From an uncultured Erythrobacter sp. (GTDB taxonomy: Bacteria; Pseudomonadota; Alphaproteobacteria; Sphingomonadales; Sphingomonadaceae), in contig CANLZI010000001.1 of the NCBI GenBank assembly GCA_947495555.1, forward strand, positions 472,861 to 536,860: a DNA stretch of 64,000 bases. The letters are read 5' to 3'. Shown here piece by piece: positions 46,488 through 55,865 of this stretch; positions within the stretch are counted from its first letter, which is position 1, and each line of letters starts with the position of its first letter. Under the pieces are notes generated by a model that ran no database searches, had not been told where the DNA came from, and saw only the letters and a list, made by a program, of their open reading frames with translations. Made by a program: the position numbers and the translations under genes.

Positions 46488-46832
46488 ATGCAAGGTACGC
46501 AAGATCGTTATCAGATCGCAGCACAGGAAGATCGCTGTGCACCTCGCACAAAACTGACAATCCCGGCGCAACTGCGCGCTTCGGGCGGTCGCGGCTTTCA
46601 AAGCGTCGTCCATGATCTGTCAATTTCGGGATTCTCGGCAGCGTCCATCAACCGCATGCACGAAGGTCAGGTCTGCTGGCTGTCGCTGCCCGGTTTGGAA
46701 TCGCTTCAAGCCCAAGTCGTATGGTGGGACAATTGCATGGTCGGCTGTGCATTCATGGAAATGCTCAGCCCAATCGTCCATGACAATATCCTGCAACGCT
46801 ACACCAACCCCGGCACCTATCGTCCCGGTTGA
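46488..46832 (+). CDS. PilZ domain protein
   Basis: The 114-residue single-domain protein has the c-di-GMP-binding signature RCAPR (RxxxR) and DLSISGFSAAS (D/NxSxxG). Such proteins sense cyclic di-GMP to control motility, polysaccharide or cell-cycle events; the partner is unknown. The ATG at 46488 has AAGGG 7 bases upstream. It converges on the serine hydrolase gene. Confidence 0.9.
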   Translation: MQGTQDRYQIAAQEDRCAPRTKLTIPAQLRASGGRGFQSVVHDLSISGFSAASINRMHEGQVCWLSLPGLESLQAQVVWWDNCMVGCAFMEMLSPIVHDNILQRYTNPGTYRPG

Positions 46833-46849
46833 TCGCTCGGCTTGATTGC

Positions 46850-48061
46850 TCAGCCGTCTGAATCCTCGGATGGTTCTGTTGCGCTTTGCGCATCCAAATA
46901 CGCCTGCACTTCACGATAGAAAGCAAGTCGCTGAGCGCCTTCTGAGCCCTGCCCTGAGGCTTGCGGCCAATTGCTGTTGGATGCGATCACCAGATTGCGC
47001 GCGGGGTCGATAAAGATGCCCTGACCAAAGATGCCTTGGGCAGCGAAGGTGCCATCATCATAGGTCCACCACTGATAGCCATAGCCGGCACCAGGCGTTC
47101 CTATGTCAGCTTGCTTGGTGGTCGCTGCTTCCAGCCAGCCTGCAGGAAAGACTTCCTCGCCTCCGGCCGCACCGCCGCCCATGATGAACAGGCCAAAGCG
47201 CGCCATATCGCGGGTGGAGGCTTGAATGCAGCAACCGCTGATCTCGTCACCGGTTGAACCGAGCAGCCAAGTGGCGTCTTGTTCCATCCCGAACGGTGCC
47301 CAGACCTTCTCGGACAGATATTCGGACAAAGGCTTGCCGGTTGCTTCGCTGATCAGCACGCCGATCAGATTGGTCTCGCCTGTTTTATAGACCCACTTTT
47401 CACCAGCAGGCGCCTCACGCGGGAGCTTGCGCATATAGCTGACAGTTACGTTCAGCCCATCCTCAGCCTCATGATCATTGAACAGAGCGACATCGGATTG
47501 GGGGTCTGAGTAATCCTCGTTCCACTTCACGCCCGACGTCATGGTCAACAATTGCTCGACTGACACATCATCATAGGCCGACCCTTCCAACTCAGCGATA
47601 TATTTAGTCACAGGATCGTCGATGGATTCAATCGCGCCATCCTTGATCGCTGCCCCAGCCAAGGTTGAGGTCAGGCTTTTTGCAACGGAGAAGCTGGTCC
47701 ATTTGCCTTCGGGGCCAAAGTCCAACCCATATTCTTCCAGAACAACTTCGCCGTCCTTGACGATAACCAGCGCCGAGGTGCGCTGCTCGGTCATATAATT
47801 GCTAACATCCATTCCCAGCGCTTCGCCCTTGGGCAGCGGATAAACGCTATCACCTGATTCAATCACGCGCGCCTCCGCCAGCGCAGGCAGTGCATCCATC
47901 GCGCGGAAGGCGGCATCACGTTGAGGAGTAGACCAGAACAGCACATTGCGGTCGGTTGGCAGATTGGCCATCAAATTGCGGGTGTCTTTATCGAGCGAGG
48001 ACCACCAAATGCCCCCGCCCACAACCAATACCACCAAGATGGCGAGCAATAGCTTCTTCAT
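46850..48061 (-). CDS. serine hydrolase, class C beta-lactamase/DD-peptidase-like
   Basis: An N-terminal hydrophobic helix (MKKLLLAILVVLVVGGGIWW) anchors or exports a beta-lactamase-like domain with SxxK in FSVAKSLTSTL, the Tyr motif in WVYKTGETN and a terminal FGQGIFIDPARNLV in the position of the KTG box. Members include esterases, peptidases and 6-aminohexanoate-dimer hydrolases; the substrate is undetermined and clinical resistance should not be inferred. Start at ATG 48061. Confidence 0.85.
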   Translation of the reverse strand: MKKLLLAILVVLVVGGGIWWSSLDKDTRNLMANLPTDRNVLFWSTPQRDAAFRAMDALPALAEARVIESGDSVYPLPKGEALGMDVSNYMTEQRTSALVIVKDGEVVLEEYGLDFGPEGKWTSFSVAKSLTSTLAGAAIKDGAIESIDDPVTKYIAELEGSAYDDVSVEQLLTMTSGVKWNEDYSDPQSDVALFNDHEAEDGLNVTVSYMRKLPREAPAGEKWVYKTGETNLIGVLISEATGKPLSEYLSEKVWAPFGMEQDATWLLGSTGDEISGCCIQASTRDMARFGLFIMGGGAAGGEEVFPAGWLEAATTKQADIGTPGAGYGYQWWTYDDGTFAAQGIFGQGIFIDPARNLVIASNSNWPQASGQGSEGAQRLAFYREVQAYLDAQSATEPSEDSDG

Positions 48062-48086
48062 CACATTCTCTCCCATGCGCCCGCCG

Positions 48087-49331
48087 TCAGGCAGGCATTC
48101 GCAATGTCACTTGATGAACATCGATTGAGCCGCAGCGGAACCCGCCCTCGCAATAATCCAGATAATAGCGCCATAGCCCGATAAAGCGCTGGTCAAAACC
48201 ATCGGGCAGCCGGCCGTCCTCAACCGCTGCATCGAAAGCCATGCGCCATTGCTTTAACGTTTCGGCATAGTCCTGCCCGAAATCGACCTGGTCCTGCCAT
48301 TGCAGGCCGCGATCTTGCGCCAGCCTACGAAATTCGCTGGTGCGGATCAGCAATCCACCGGGAAAGACATAGGCCTGAATGAAGTCCGCGCTGGCCGCAT
48401 AGGCATCGAATATCGCGTCATCGATCGAGATATATTGGATCGCTGCGCGCCCGCCGGGTTTCAAATTGCGGGCAATACAATCCATGAAGGTCGGCCAATA
48501 TTCACGGCCCAACGCCTCGACCATCTCCACGCTGACAATGGCGTCAAACTGGCCCTGAACATCGCGATAATCTTGTTTCAGAAAGGTAATCGCATCATTT
48601 TGACGCTCGCGCGCCCATGCCAATTGCTCATCCGACAGGCTGATCGCGGTGACCTGCGCGCCGCCATTCTGCAAGTGATCGGCCAGCCCGCCCCAGCCAC
48701 AGCCGATCTCCAGCACGGCCTTTGCGCCTTCAATCCGGTCGGCCAGCGCCTGCCACTTGGCCCGCTGTCCGGCGGCCAAATCTTCCACTCCATCGGGCAG
48801 GATGGCTGAGGAATACGTCATTGTCGGATCGAGCCATTGCGCGTAGAAATCATTGCCCAAGTCATAATGGGCCTGAATATTGCGACGCGCACCGGGCTTA
48901 TCATTGCGGTTGAACCAATGGGCAAATCGTGCGGCGAGTTTGAACGGGCCCTTCGATCGCGCAGCATTTCCCAGCGATTGAGCGTTAGCCCCCATCACCG
49001 CAAAAACGCTGACCAGATCCGGGCTCGACCATTCACCCGCTTCCCACGCCTGATACCAACCGACCGAGCCATTGATGGCCAAGCGGATCAATGCGCGCCA
49101 ATCCTTGAGATGAACGACCGCGTCAAAGCCGGGTGAGCGCCCTCCCAGCAAGCGGGTGGTTCCATCGGGCAGATGGCCCGTGATCGAACCGCGCTCCAAT
49201 CCGACATCAATCCGGTCGATCAACTTATGAATACCTGGCGCGAACAATTGGCCAAAAATGCCTGGAGCAGCGGCGAATTTCGCTCCGCCATCCAGCAATT
49301 GGCCGCCCCGATTCATTCCCGTCGTCGTCAT
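48087..49331 (-). CDS. cyclopropane-fatty-acyl-phospholipid synthase family methyltransferase
   Basis: The protein has an N-terminal lipid-binding region and the SAM-binding core VLEIGCGWGGLADHLQN, then QDYRDVQGQFDAIVSVEMVEALGREYW and PGGRAAIQYISIDDAIFD, all typical of CFA synthases. It would methylate unsaturated fatty acyl chains in membrane phospholipid. The usual HYD/N segment is present as QAHYDLGNDFYAQWLDPTMTYS. Start at ATG 49331. It lies 61 bases downstream of the photolyase gene on the same strand. Confidence 0.9.
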   Translation of the reverse strand: MTTTGMNRGGQLLDGGAKFAAAPGIFGQLFAPGIHKLIDRIDVGLERGSITGHLPDGTTRLLGGRSPGFDAVVHLKDWRALIRLAINGSVGWYQAWEAGEWSSPDLVSVFAVMGANAQSLGNAARSKGPFKLAARFAHWFNRNDKPGARRNIQAHYDLGNDFYAQWLDPTMTYSSAILPDGVEDLAAGQRAKWQALADRIEGAKAVLEIGCGWGGLADHLQNGGAQVTAISLSDEQLAWARERQNDAITFLKQDYRDVQGQFDAIVSVEMVEALGREYWPTFMDCIARNLKPGGRAAIQYISIDDAIFDAYAASADFIQAYVFPGGLLIRTSEFRRLAQDRGLQWQDQVDFGQDYAETLKQWRMAFDAAVEDGRLPDGFDQRFIGLWRYYLDYCEGGFRCGSIDVHQVTLRMPA

Positions 49332-49392
49332 GCCGGCACCATATGAAGCAGTGCCGCGCCGGGCAAGCGCGCCCGGTGACAAAACCAGCGGA

Positions 49393-50781
49393 TCAGCCTT
49401 TCATCACCCGATAAGCAGCTAACGCCCGCTCGCGCGCCTCTCGATGGCCAATAATCTTGGCCGGGTAATTGTCGGGCAACACGCCATGGTCTTCGGGATC
49501 ATGGATATAGGGTTCGTCCAGATCGGCCAGTTCCGGCACATATTCGCGGATATAGTCGGCGGCATCGAACTTCTCTGACTGGCTGAGCGGCGCCATTATG
49601 CGCACGAACATATTGCTGTCCACGCCAGTCCCCGCAACCCACTGCCAATTGGTGGCATTGCTGGCCAGATCAGCATCCACCAACGTGTCCCAAAACCATT
49701 GCTCACCATGCCGCCAATCAATCAGCAAATGCTTGATGAGGAAACTCGCTGCGATCATCCGCACGCGATTGTGCATCCAGCCCGTCTGCCACAGCTGACG
49801 CATGCCTGCATCGACAATCGGATAGCCCGTCTGGCCCTTTTGCCATGCCTCCAGATCGCTCGCTGCGGCCTCATCCTTGTCAGGATCGCGCCACTGCATT
49901 GCCTCAAACCCGTCGCGATAACTCTCGATCGGATAGCGCGGAAACTGGCAAATCACGTTCTGGGCATAGTCGCGCCAAATCAGCTCTTTTTCATAGATCT
50001 TCCATCCATGGCTGCGCCGATCCTTCAGTGCATGCCAAATTTGCACCGGCGAAATTTCACCGAAATGCAAATGGGGCGAGATGCGTGACGAAGTATCTTG
50101 CGAGGGCAGATTGCGCCCCGTGTCGTAATCCTCGACATGGTCAACCCACCAATCGATCCGCTCATGCGCCGCTGCCGAACCTACTTCCCAGAATTCACGC
50201 AAACCGCCCGCCCAATCGGGCCGAGTGGGCAACAAATTCCAATCATCCAAACTGTCGCTAGCGGGCCAGTCTTCGGGCGATGTCAGGCAATCAGGCTCTC
50301 GCAAAGTGTCGCGCGGCGGGAATTGCTCCAGCGTCGCCTTTGAAAATGGCGTGTAGATTTTATAAGGTGTTCCAGACCCCGTTTTCACAGCACCAGGCGG
50401 CAGCAAGAAATTGCCGTCATACAGCTGCAGGTCAATCTGCTCGGCAAGCCTTCCCTGCGCCTTGCGCCACCAGGGTTCATAATGGCGATTGGCATGGATA
50501 GTTTGCGCGCCGGTTTCTTCAGCCAGTTGGAGCAATGCGTCCACCGAATCGCCGCGTCGCAAAATGATCCGAGAGCCGCGTTCGGCAAAATTGGCCTGCA
50601 AATCTTGCAAGGAATGGTGCAACCACCAGCGCGACGCGCCGCCATAGGCGTGACCACCTGCAGCCTCGTCATCCAACACATAGACCGCGATCACCGGGCC
50701 TTGAATGGCCGCAGCATACAGGGCGGGATTATCGGCCAAGCGTAGATCGCGCCGAAGCCAGACGATTTGGGGACGGTTCAC
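49393..50781 (-). CDS. phr: deoxyribodipyrimidine photolyase
   Basis: The photolyase repairs cyclobutane pyrimidine dimers with blue light using FAD and an antenna pigment. The N-terminal Rossmann-like domain begins VWLRRDLRLADNPAL; the FAD domain has ELIWRDYAQNV, GWMHNRVRMIAASFLIKHLL and NATNWQWVAGTGVD, with tryptophans at electron-transfer-chain positions. Length 462 is normal for class I CPD photolyases. It precedes the CFA synthase-like gene. Confidence 0.95.
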   Translation of the reverse strand: MNRPQIVWLRRDLRLADNPALYAAAIQGPVIAVYVLDDEAAGGHAYGGASRWWLHHSLQDLQANFAERGSRIILRRGDSVDALLQLAEETGAQTIHANRHYEPWWRKAQGRLAEQIDLQLYDGNFLLPPGAVKTGSGTPYKIYTPFSKATLEQFPPRDTLREPDCLTSPEDWPASDSLDDWNLLPTRPDWAGGLREFWEVGSAAAHERIDWWVDHVEDYDTGRNLPSQDTSSRISPHLHFGEISPVQIWHALKDRRSHGWKIYEKELIWRDYAQNVICQFPRYPIESYRDGFEAMQWRDPDKDEAAASDLEAWQKGQTGYPIVDAGMRQLWQTGWMHNRVRMIAASFLIKHLLIDWRHGEQWFWDTLVDADLASNATNWQWVAGTGVDSNMFVRIMAPLSQSEKFDAADYIREYVPELADLDEPYIHDPEDHGVLPDNYPAKIIGHREARERALAAYRVMKG

Positions 50782-50791
50782 TCAGCTACTC

Positions 50792-50861
50792 CGTTCGTCC
50801 TGAGCCTGTCGAAGGGCGTTGATCGATATGCACGTGGTTCGACAAGCTCACCAAGAACGAC
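50792..50861. repeat. REP-like imperfect inverted repeat
   Basis: CGTTCGTCCTGAGCCTGTCG (50792-50811) and the later GGTTCGACAAGCTCACCAAG (50836-50855), followed by AACGA, form an imperfect inverted pair in the photolyase/membrane hydrolase gap. This TCCTGAGC-TGTCGAA / TTCGACAAGCTCA word is familiar to me as a dispersed palindromic repeat in Sphingomonadales genomes. It is the only copy I noticed in the window. Confidence 0.6.
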
Positions 50862-50885
50862 CTCATTAGTGCAACGCGGTTCGAT

Positions 50886-51782
50886 CTACGGAAGTTCCAC
50901 GCACTCGACATTGGGCAAGGCGATGGAGAACCGGTCGCGCGCGCTAGGATCATAAAAGCGCGCGTCCCGCAGGATGACAGAACCATCCTCTGCGCGTTCG
51001 GCAAAGGGTGCACGGGTCCAAAACAGAAATGCCTCTGCCTCGCTGTTGCCAATTGCACCGGCATAGGCAGGATCCAGCTCGCATTCGCCAACCTTCACAC
51101 CATCAATCAACCACGTCCCCGGCAATTGCGCTTCAATAATTTCACGCTCCCATGGGATCAGCGGCATCGGACTGGCAATCGCGGGTTGGCGCGGCGAAGT
51201 AAGTTCTTGATAGGTCGTGCCGATCCAATTGGCACCTATGTATAGCAGGCTGATCAGCAATGCGGTCCGAGCGGGCTTAGTCCAATTTCCGCCATTCTTT
51301 TCCCGCCGCAGCGAGAACCACGTGGCAAAACCCATCAGCAACCACAGCCAAATGTCGATGATGAACAGCGTGTCGCCATAGAACCATTGCGACGAAAACG
51401 GCTCTAGAAAACGAATGCCATAGACATTCAGCCAATCCATCGCGGGATGCGTTAGACAACCCAAAAAGCTGAGCGCGAACAACCATTTGAAATTGACCGG
51501 AAGGCGATCCGACGGACGCTTGCCTCGCTTGGCTTGCCAACGATCAAAGCCCCACAACAGCCCCGCCAATATCAGCGGCAACAAAACCAAGGCTGGTGGG
51601 CCGTGCGTTATCCCGCGCCTAAACCCGAGATGCTCCTGCCCCTCCAGCCAGAAAAAGCACGCTGCATCCACATCAGGCAAATTCGCACCGATGATCAGCG
51701 CTGGCATGGCCAGACCGGTCTTTTTCTTCAGGCCTGCTTGGCCCAGTAGAGCGCCAACAAGGCTGTGGGTGAGATTATCCAT
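50886..51782 (-). CDS. membrane-bound metal-dependent hydrolase (YdjM/YfhO-like)
   Basis: The 298-residue protein has the membrane hydrolase signature MDNLTHSLVGALLGQ, LPDVDAACFFW, GFRRGITHGP and CLTHPAMDWLN, with His/Asp residues placed at the membrane edge, and about five hydrophobic segments. This is the inner-membrane YdjM/DUF457 family with unknown substrate. It lies 16 bases downstream of korB. Confidence 0.85.
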   Translation of the reverse strand: MDNLTHSLVGALLGQAGLKKKTGLAMPALIIGANLPDVDAACFFWLEGQEHLGFRRGITHGPPALVLLPLILAGLLWGFDRWQAKRGKRPSDRLPVNFKWLFALSFLGCLTHPAMDWLNVYGIRFLEPFSSQWFYGDTLFIIDIWLWLLMGFATWFSLRREKNGGNWTKPARTALLISLLYIGANWIGTTYQELTSPRQPAIASPMPLIPWEREIIEAQLPGTWLIDGVKVGECELDPAYAGAIGNSEAEAFLFWTRAPFAERAEDGSVILRDARFYDPSARDRFSIALPNVECVELP

Positions 51783-51798
51783 TTAAGACGCCGACCAT

Positions 51799-52848
51799 TC
51801 AGTCCGTCGGGTGCCCCTCGTCGGCTTCCACTGTCCAAGTTTGCCCCGAGCCCAGCAGCTTTGCCAGATTGGCTTGCTTGCCTTCGGTGGCTTTCGCACG
51901 TTCCTGCGCCACAGATTCGCTGTAGGATGGGCGCGGATCGTCATAAATCACGCCCAATGCCATGGGGAACGGGCCAAAGGGCATTTCGATAAGCATATTG
52001 GCGATGACGCGACTGGTCGCATCGTGAACCAAGACGCCGGCCTCTTCCCAATTATCTTCGGTTGCATCCACAACCTTCAGGCTCAGCCCTTCGCGATCCA
52101 GCGCAATGCCCTTGTCCAGGCCAGTCTTTGGATCACCAAACAGCATCGGCTTGCCATGTTCCAGCCACAGCTGGCGATCCCCTGCGCCTTTAGGAGCAGC
52201 AAAATCATTGAACACATCTTTGTTGTACACGATGCAGTTCTGGAAAATCTCGATGAAGGCAGCGCCTTGATGCGCATGAGCAGCCTTCAGCACGTCCGGC
52301 AAATTCTTCGATACGTCAAAGCCGCGACCAACAAAGCGAGCGCCAGCGCCCAAGGCAAAGCTGGCCGGATTGGCAGGGCGATCAACCGAACCAACCGGAG
52401 TGGACGGGCTGCGCGTACCTTCACGGCTGGTGGGCGAGAATTGCCCTTTGGTAAGGCCGTAAATCTCGTTGTTAAACAACATGATCTGCATATTCACATT
52501 GCGCCGAAGCACATGCAGCATGTGGTTGCCGCCAATCGAAAGGCCGTCACCATCGCCGGTTACCAGCCAGATATCGAGCTCTGGATTGGCCAGCTTGGCG
52601 CCCGTTGCCACCGCCGGCGCGCGGCCGTGGATGGTGTGGAAGCCATAGGTTTCCATGTAATAGGGGAAGCGGCTGGAGCAGCCGATGCCGCTGATGAACA
52701 CCGTGTTTTTGGGGTCGCAGCCCAGCTGAGGCAAGGTGCGTTGCACCGCCTTAAGAATGGCATAATCCCCGCAGCCAGGGCACCAGCGGACTTCCTGATC
52801 GGTTTCCCAATCCTTCAGCGTCGTTTCGATTTTGGTCATCTCGTTCAT
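51799..52848 (-). CDS. korB: 2-oxoacid:ferredoxin oxidoreductase beta subunit
   Basis: The subunit binds TPP and a [4Fe-4S] cluster. It has RWCPGCGDYAILKAV, FISGIGCSSRFPYYM and the TPP motif VTGDGDGLSIGGNHMLHVLRR. With KorA it oxidatively decarboxylates a 2-oxoacid, probably 2-oxoglutarate, to an acyl-CoA while reducing ferredoxin. Its ATG overlaps the korA stop by 4 bases. The substrate preference is inferred from family resemblance only. Confidence 0.93.
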   Translation of the reverse strand: MNEMTKIETTLKDWETDQEVRWCPGCGDYAILKAVQRTLPQLGCDPKNTVFISGIGCSSRFPYYMETYGFHTIHGRAPAVATGAKLANPELDIWLVTGDGDGLSIGGNHMLHVLRRNVNMQIMLFNNEIYGLTKGQFSPTSREGTRSPSTPVGSVDRPANPASFALGAGARFVGRGFDVSKNLPDVLKAAHAHQGAAFIEIFQNCIVYNKDVFNDFAAPKGAGDRQLWLEHGKPMLFGDPKTGLDKGIALDREGLSLKVVDATEDNWEEAGVLVHDATSRVIANMLIEMPFGPFPMALGVIYDDPRPSYSESVAQERAKATEGKQANLAKLLGSGQTWTVEADEGHPTD

Positions 52849-54719
52849 GACAACGCCTCCTCAATCGCGGCTTCCAGCTCGTGAATATAGAATGGCAAAC
52901 CATCCGTCTTGTTGAGCGGCTGTGCGTCGACCAGGAATTGGTCGCGCAGCACAGTTTTGAACTGCCCTGTGTTCATTTCTGGTACCAGCACCTTGTCAAA
53001 ACTCTTCAGCAAGTCGCCGGTGTTCTTGGGCATCGGCCAGATGTGGCGGAAGTGGACATGGGCAACGTCCAAGCCCTTCTCCCGAGCTTGACTGACCGCC
53101 CGATGGATGGGGCCAAAGGTTGACCCCCAGCCCACCAGCGCCAGCTTTGCACCGGGCTCACCCAGGCAGCAATCCTGATCGGGAATGCTGTTGGCCACAC
53201 CATCAATCTTTGCCTTGCGGGCATCGGTCATGGCTTGGTGGTTCTCTGGCGAATAATCGATATTGCCGGTTTCTTCGTGCTTTTCGATCCCGCCGATGCG
53301 GTGCATCAATTCAGGTGTACCCGGCTTGATCCACGGTCGAGCGCCCTTTTCATCGCGCCGGTAAGGCAGCAATGTGTCGCCATCGTTCTTCTCTTCCAAG
53401 AAGGTGACGGGGAACGGTTCGAAGGTAGCAGGGTCCGGCACTTTCCAAGGCTCAGCAGCATTGGCGATATAGCCATCGGTCAACAGCATCACCGGGGTCA
53501 TATATTGTACCGCTATGCGCACAGCCTCGATCGCGCATTCAAACGCATCGGCAGGGCTGCTGGCAGAGATAACCGGCATCGGCGCATCACCATTGCGGCC
53601 GTAAATCGCCTGATACAGATCGCTTTGCTCGGTTTTGGTCGGCAGCCCGGTGGACGGGCCACCGCGCTGGGAATTGACGATTACCAATGGCAATTCGGTC
53701 ATGATCGCCAGCCCCATCGCCTCGCCCTTCAGGGCAATGCCAGGTCCAGACGACGATGTGATGCCAAGGCTACCGGCCCAGCTGGCTCCAATCGCGGCAC
53801 AAATCGCAGCGATTTCATCCTCGGCCTGGAAGGTGGTGACATCATATTCCTTCAACCGCACCAAATGGTGCAGAATGGCTGAGGCCGGGGTGATCGGATA
53901 ACCACCAAAGAACATCGGCAAGTCGGCCAATTGAGCCCCCGCGACCAAGCCCAGGCTGATCGACTCAGCGCCAGTAATTGTGCGGTAGAGCCCAGCCTCT
54001 GTCTTGGTCGGCGCAACATTGATCTGGCTTAGCGGGCCAGAAATCTCTGCCGTTTCGCCATAGGCATGGCCTGCATCCAGCGCCGCAATATTGGCATTGG
54101 CGATGTCAGGCTTGCTTTTGAACTTTTGCTTTAGCCATTTGTGAATGGGCTCGCGCGGGCGATCGAACATCCACAAGGCGAGGCCCAGCGTCCACATATT
54201 CTTGGACCGCAGCGCGTCCTTATTGCCCAGGCCATATTCCTTGACCGCTTCGATGGTCAGGGCGCTGATATCGAATGCCAGCACCCTGTATTTGGCCAGA
54301 CTGTCATCTTCCAGCGGACTGACGTCATATTTTGCCTTGTCCAAGTTCCGCTTCGTGAACTCGCCCGTATCAGCAATTATCAATCCACCAGTCTTCAAGG
54401 ATGGCAAGTTTACCTTCAGCGCAGCGGGATTCATCGCCACCAGAACATCGGGCGCGTCACCGGCGGTCGAAATCTCGCGGCTGCCAAAGTTGATCTGGAA
54501 AGCGGACACCCCAAACAGCGTTCCTTGCGGGGCGCGGATCTCGGCAGGAAAATCCGGGAAGGTCGCCAGGTCATTACCGGCCAAGGCGGTCGACAAAGTA
54601 AACTGGCCACCGGTCAATTGCATTCCGTCGCCACTATCGCCCGCAAAGCGGACAACTACGGCATCAGGTTGTGCGGATGGTTCGTTAGCAGATCCAAGGT
54701 CTGCGGCTTGCGTCGCCAT
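52845..54719 (-). CDS. korA: 2-oxoacid:ferredoxin oxidoreductase alpha subunit with fused gamma domain
   Basis: The N-terminal part (FAGDSGDGMQLTGGQFTLS) is the gamma domain and the middle contains the pyrophosphate-contacting alpha domain (GYPITPASAILHHL, SSGPGIALKGEAMGLAI, QRGGPSTGLPTKTEQSD). The fusion is usual in aerobic bacteria. The ATG at 54719 has AGAAGGA about 7 bases upstream; the frame continues 27 codons further without similarity. Genes divergent from it start at 54915. Confidence 0.94.
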   Translation of the reverse strand: MATQAADLGSANEPSAQPDAVVVRFAGDSGDGMQLTGGQFTLSTALAGNDLATFPDFPAEIRAPQGTLFGVSAFQINFGSREISTAGDAPDVLVAMNPAALKVNLPSLKTGGLIIADTGEFTKRNLDKAKYDVSPLEDDSLAKYRVLAFDISALTIEAVKEYGLGNKDALRSKNMWTLGLALWMFDRPREPIHKWLKQKFKSKPDIANANIAALDAGHAYGETAEISGPLSQINVAPTKTEAGLYRTITGAESISLGLVAGAQLADLPMFFGGYPITPASAILHHLVRLKEYDVTTFQAEDEIAAICAAIGASWAGSLGITSSSGPGIALKGEAMGLAIMTELPLVIVNSQRGGPSTGLPTKTEQSDLYQAIYGRNGDAPMPVISASSPADAFECAIEAVRIAVQYMTPVMLLTDGYIANAAEPWKVPDPATFEPFPVTFLEEKNDGDTLLPYRRDEKGARPWIKPGTPELMHRIGGIEKHEETGNIDYSPENHQAMTDARKAKIDGVANSIPDQDCCLGEPGAKLALVGWGSTFGPIHRAVSQAREKGLDVAHVHFRHIWPMPKNTGDLLKSFDKVLVPEMNTGQFKTVLRDQFLVDAQPLNKTDGLPFYIHELEAAIEEALS

Positions 54720-54773
54720 GTAAGTTCCTTCTCGCGCGCCGAATAAAAGGCGCTTGTCCTGTTGAAAGATGCA

Positions 54774-54886
54774 CCTATGGATAGGCACTTCCTCTCGCAA
54801 CGAAGTTTTTCTCCTAGCGAGACAAAAAGTCGAGTGGAAAAGCAGAACAATCGCAATTATCCCCCAATTACACCATAGAACCTATG
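54774..54886. promoter_or_regulatory. two short inverted repeats in the korA/hydrolase divergent region
   Basis: CCTAT-GG-ATAGG (54774-54785) and CATAG-AAC-CTATG (54874-54886) lie in the 195-base gap between the divergent starts. Both share the CTATG/CATAG core and could be sites for one regulator, but arms of 5 bases are short and the shared core may be chance. Confidence 0.3.
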
Positions 54887-54914
54887 CAAAAGAATAGCGG
54901 AGCGGCGGCCAAAC

Positions 54915-55865
54915 ATGACTGAAACGACCCCTTATGTACGAGACGATGTGAAAGCCTTTCTGGCCATTATCGCTGCGATCAACGGACCAAAGCTGGCTGA
55001 TCAGACACTGGAGGAAGCGCGCGCTGGCTATCTCGCCCTGCACACAATGGGAGATCGGCCTGCCCGTGAATTGGCGGTCATCAAGGATCTGACCTGTCCG
55101 GGACCGGGCGGCGATATACCGCTGCGATTGTATGATGCCCGAGAAACGCGCGGCGCTGGTCCGGTCATGGTGTTTTATCATGGCGGCGGCTTTGTGATTG
55201 GCGATCTTGAGACGCACCACAATCTGTGCACCGAATTGGCCGCAGAAATGGACCTGCCGTTGATTGCCGTGGATTACCGCTGCGCCCCCGAGCACCCGTT
55301 CCCCGCCGCAGTTGACGATTGCGAAGCGGCCACGCGCTGGATCGCTGCTTCTCCCGAGGCAATTGGCCGTGAGGTCACAGGCGTCATTCCCATTGGTGAT
55401 AGCGCGGGTGGCACTGCCAGCATCGTTGTCTCGCAACAGCTTTCAGCCAATCCAGCTGAAACACCCGTTGTGTTGCAGGTGCCCATTTTCCCTATGGCTA
55501 GCAATTCCGCCGGTTCAGCCAGCCTGACCGAGTTTGCAGACGGCTATGTATTGACGAAGGACGCCGTCGAATTCTTTGAAGCGCACTATCAACCCGATCA
55601 TCACGACGCGCGTGCTATGCCCATCTTGGGAGACCACAGCAGCACCCCGCCCACGGTGTTGATCACCGCCGGGCTTGATCCGATCCGCGATTCAGGACGC
55701 GATTATGGCGCAGCATTGTCAAACGCCGGCACCAGTCACATCCATCTGGAAATGCACGGTGCGACGCATTCCTTCACCAATTTGCGCCAAGCGGTCCCGA
55801 GCTATCAACACGATTTGGAGCGCATGATTGCGGCAATAAAACTGATGCTGGAGACGAGTGCGTGA
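54915..55865 (+). CDS. alpha/beta hydrolase, hormone-sensitive lipase family
   Basis: The 316-residue esterase has the oxyanion motif FYHGGGFVIGDLETH, nucleophile PIGDSAGGTASIV, an acid in TAGLDPIRDSG and catalytic His in HGATHSFTNL. This is the HSL/acetyl-esterase family IV, acting on short-chain esters. It overlaps rppH by 4 bases (GTGA). Confidence 0.92.
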   Translation: MTETTPYVRDDVKAFLAIIAAINGPKLADQTLEEARAGYLALHTMGDRPARELAVIKDLTCPGPGGDIPLRLYDARETRGAGPVMVFYHGGGFVIGDLETHHNLCTELAAEMDLPLIAVDYRCAPEHPFPAAVDDCEAATRWIAASPEAIGREVTGVIPIGDSAGGTASIVVSQQLSANPAETPVVLQVPIFPMASNSAGSASLTEFADGYVLTKDAVEFFEAHYQPDHHDARAMPILGDHSSTPPTVLITAGLDPIRDSGRDYGAALSNAGTSHIHLEMHGATHSFTNLRQAVPSYQHDLERMIAAIKLMLETSA

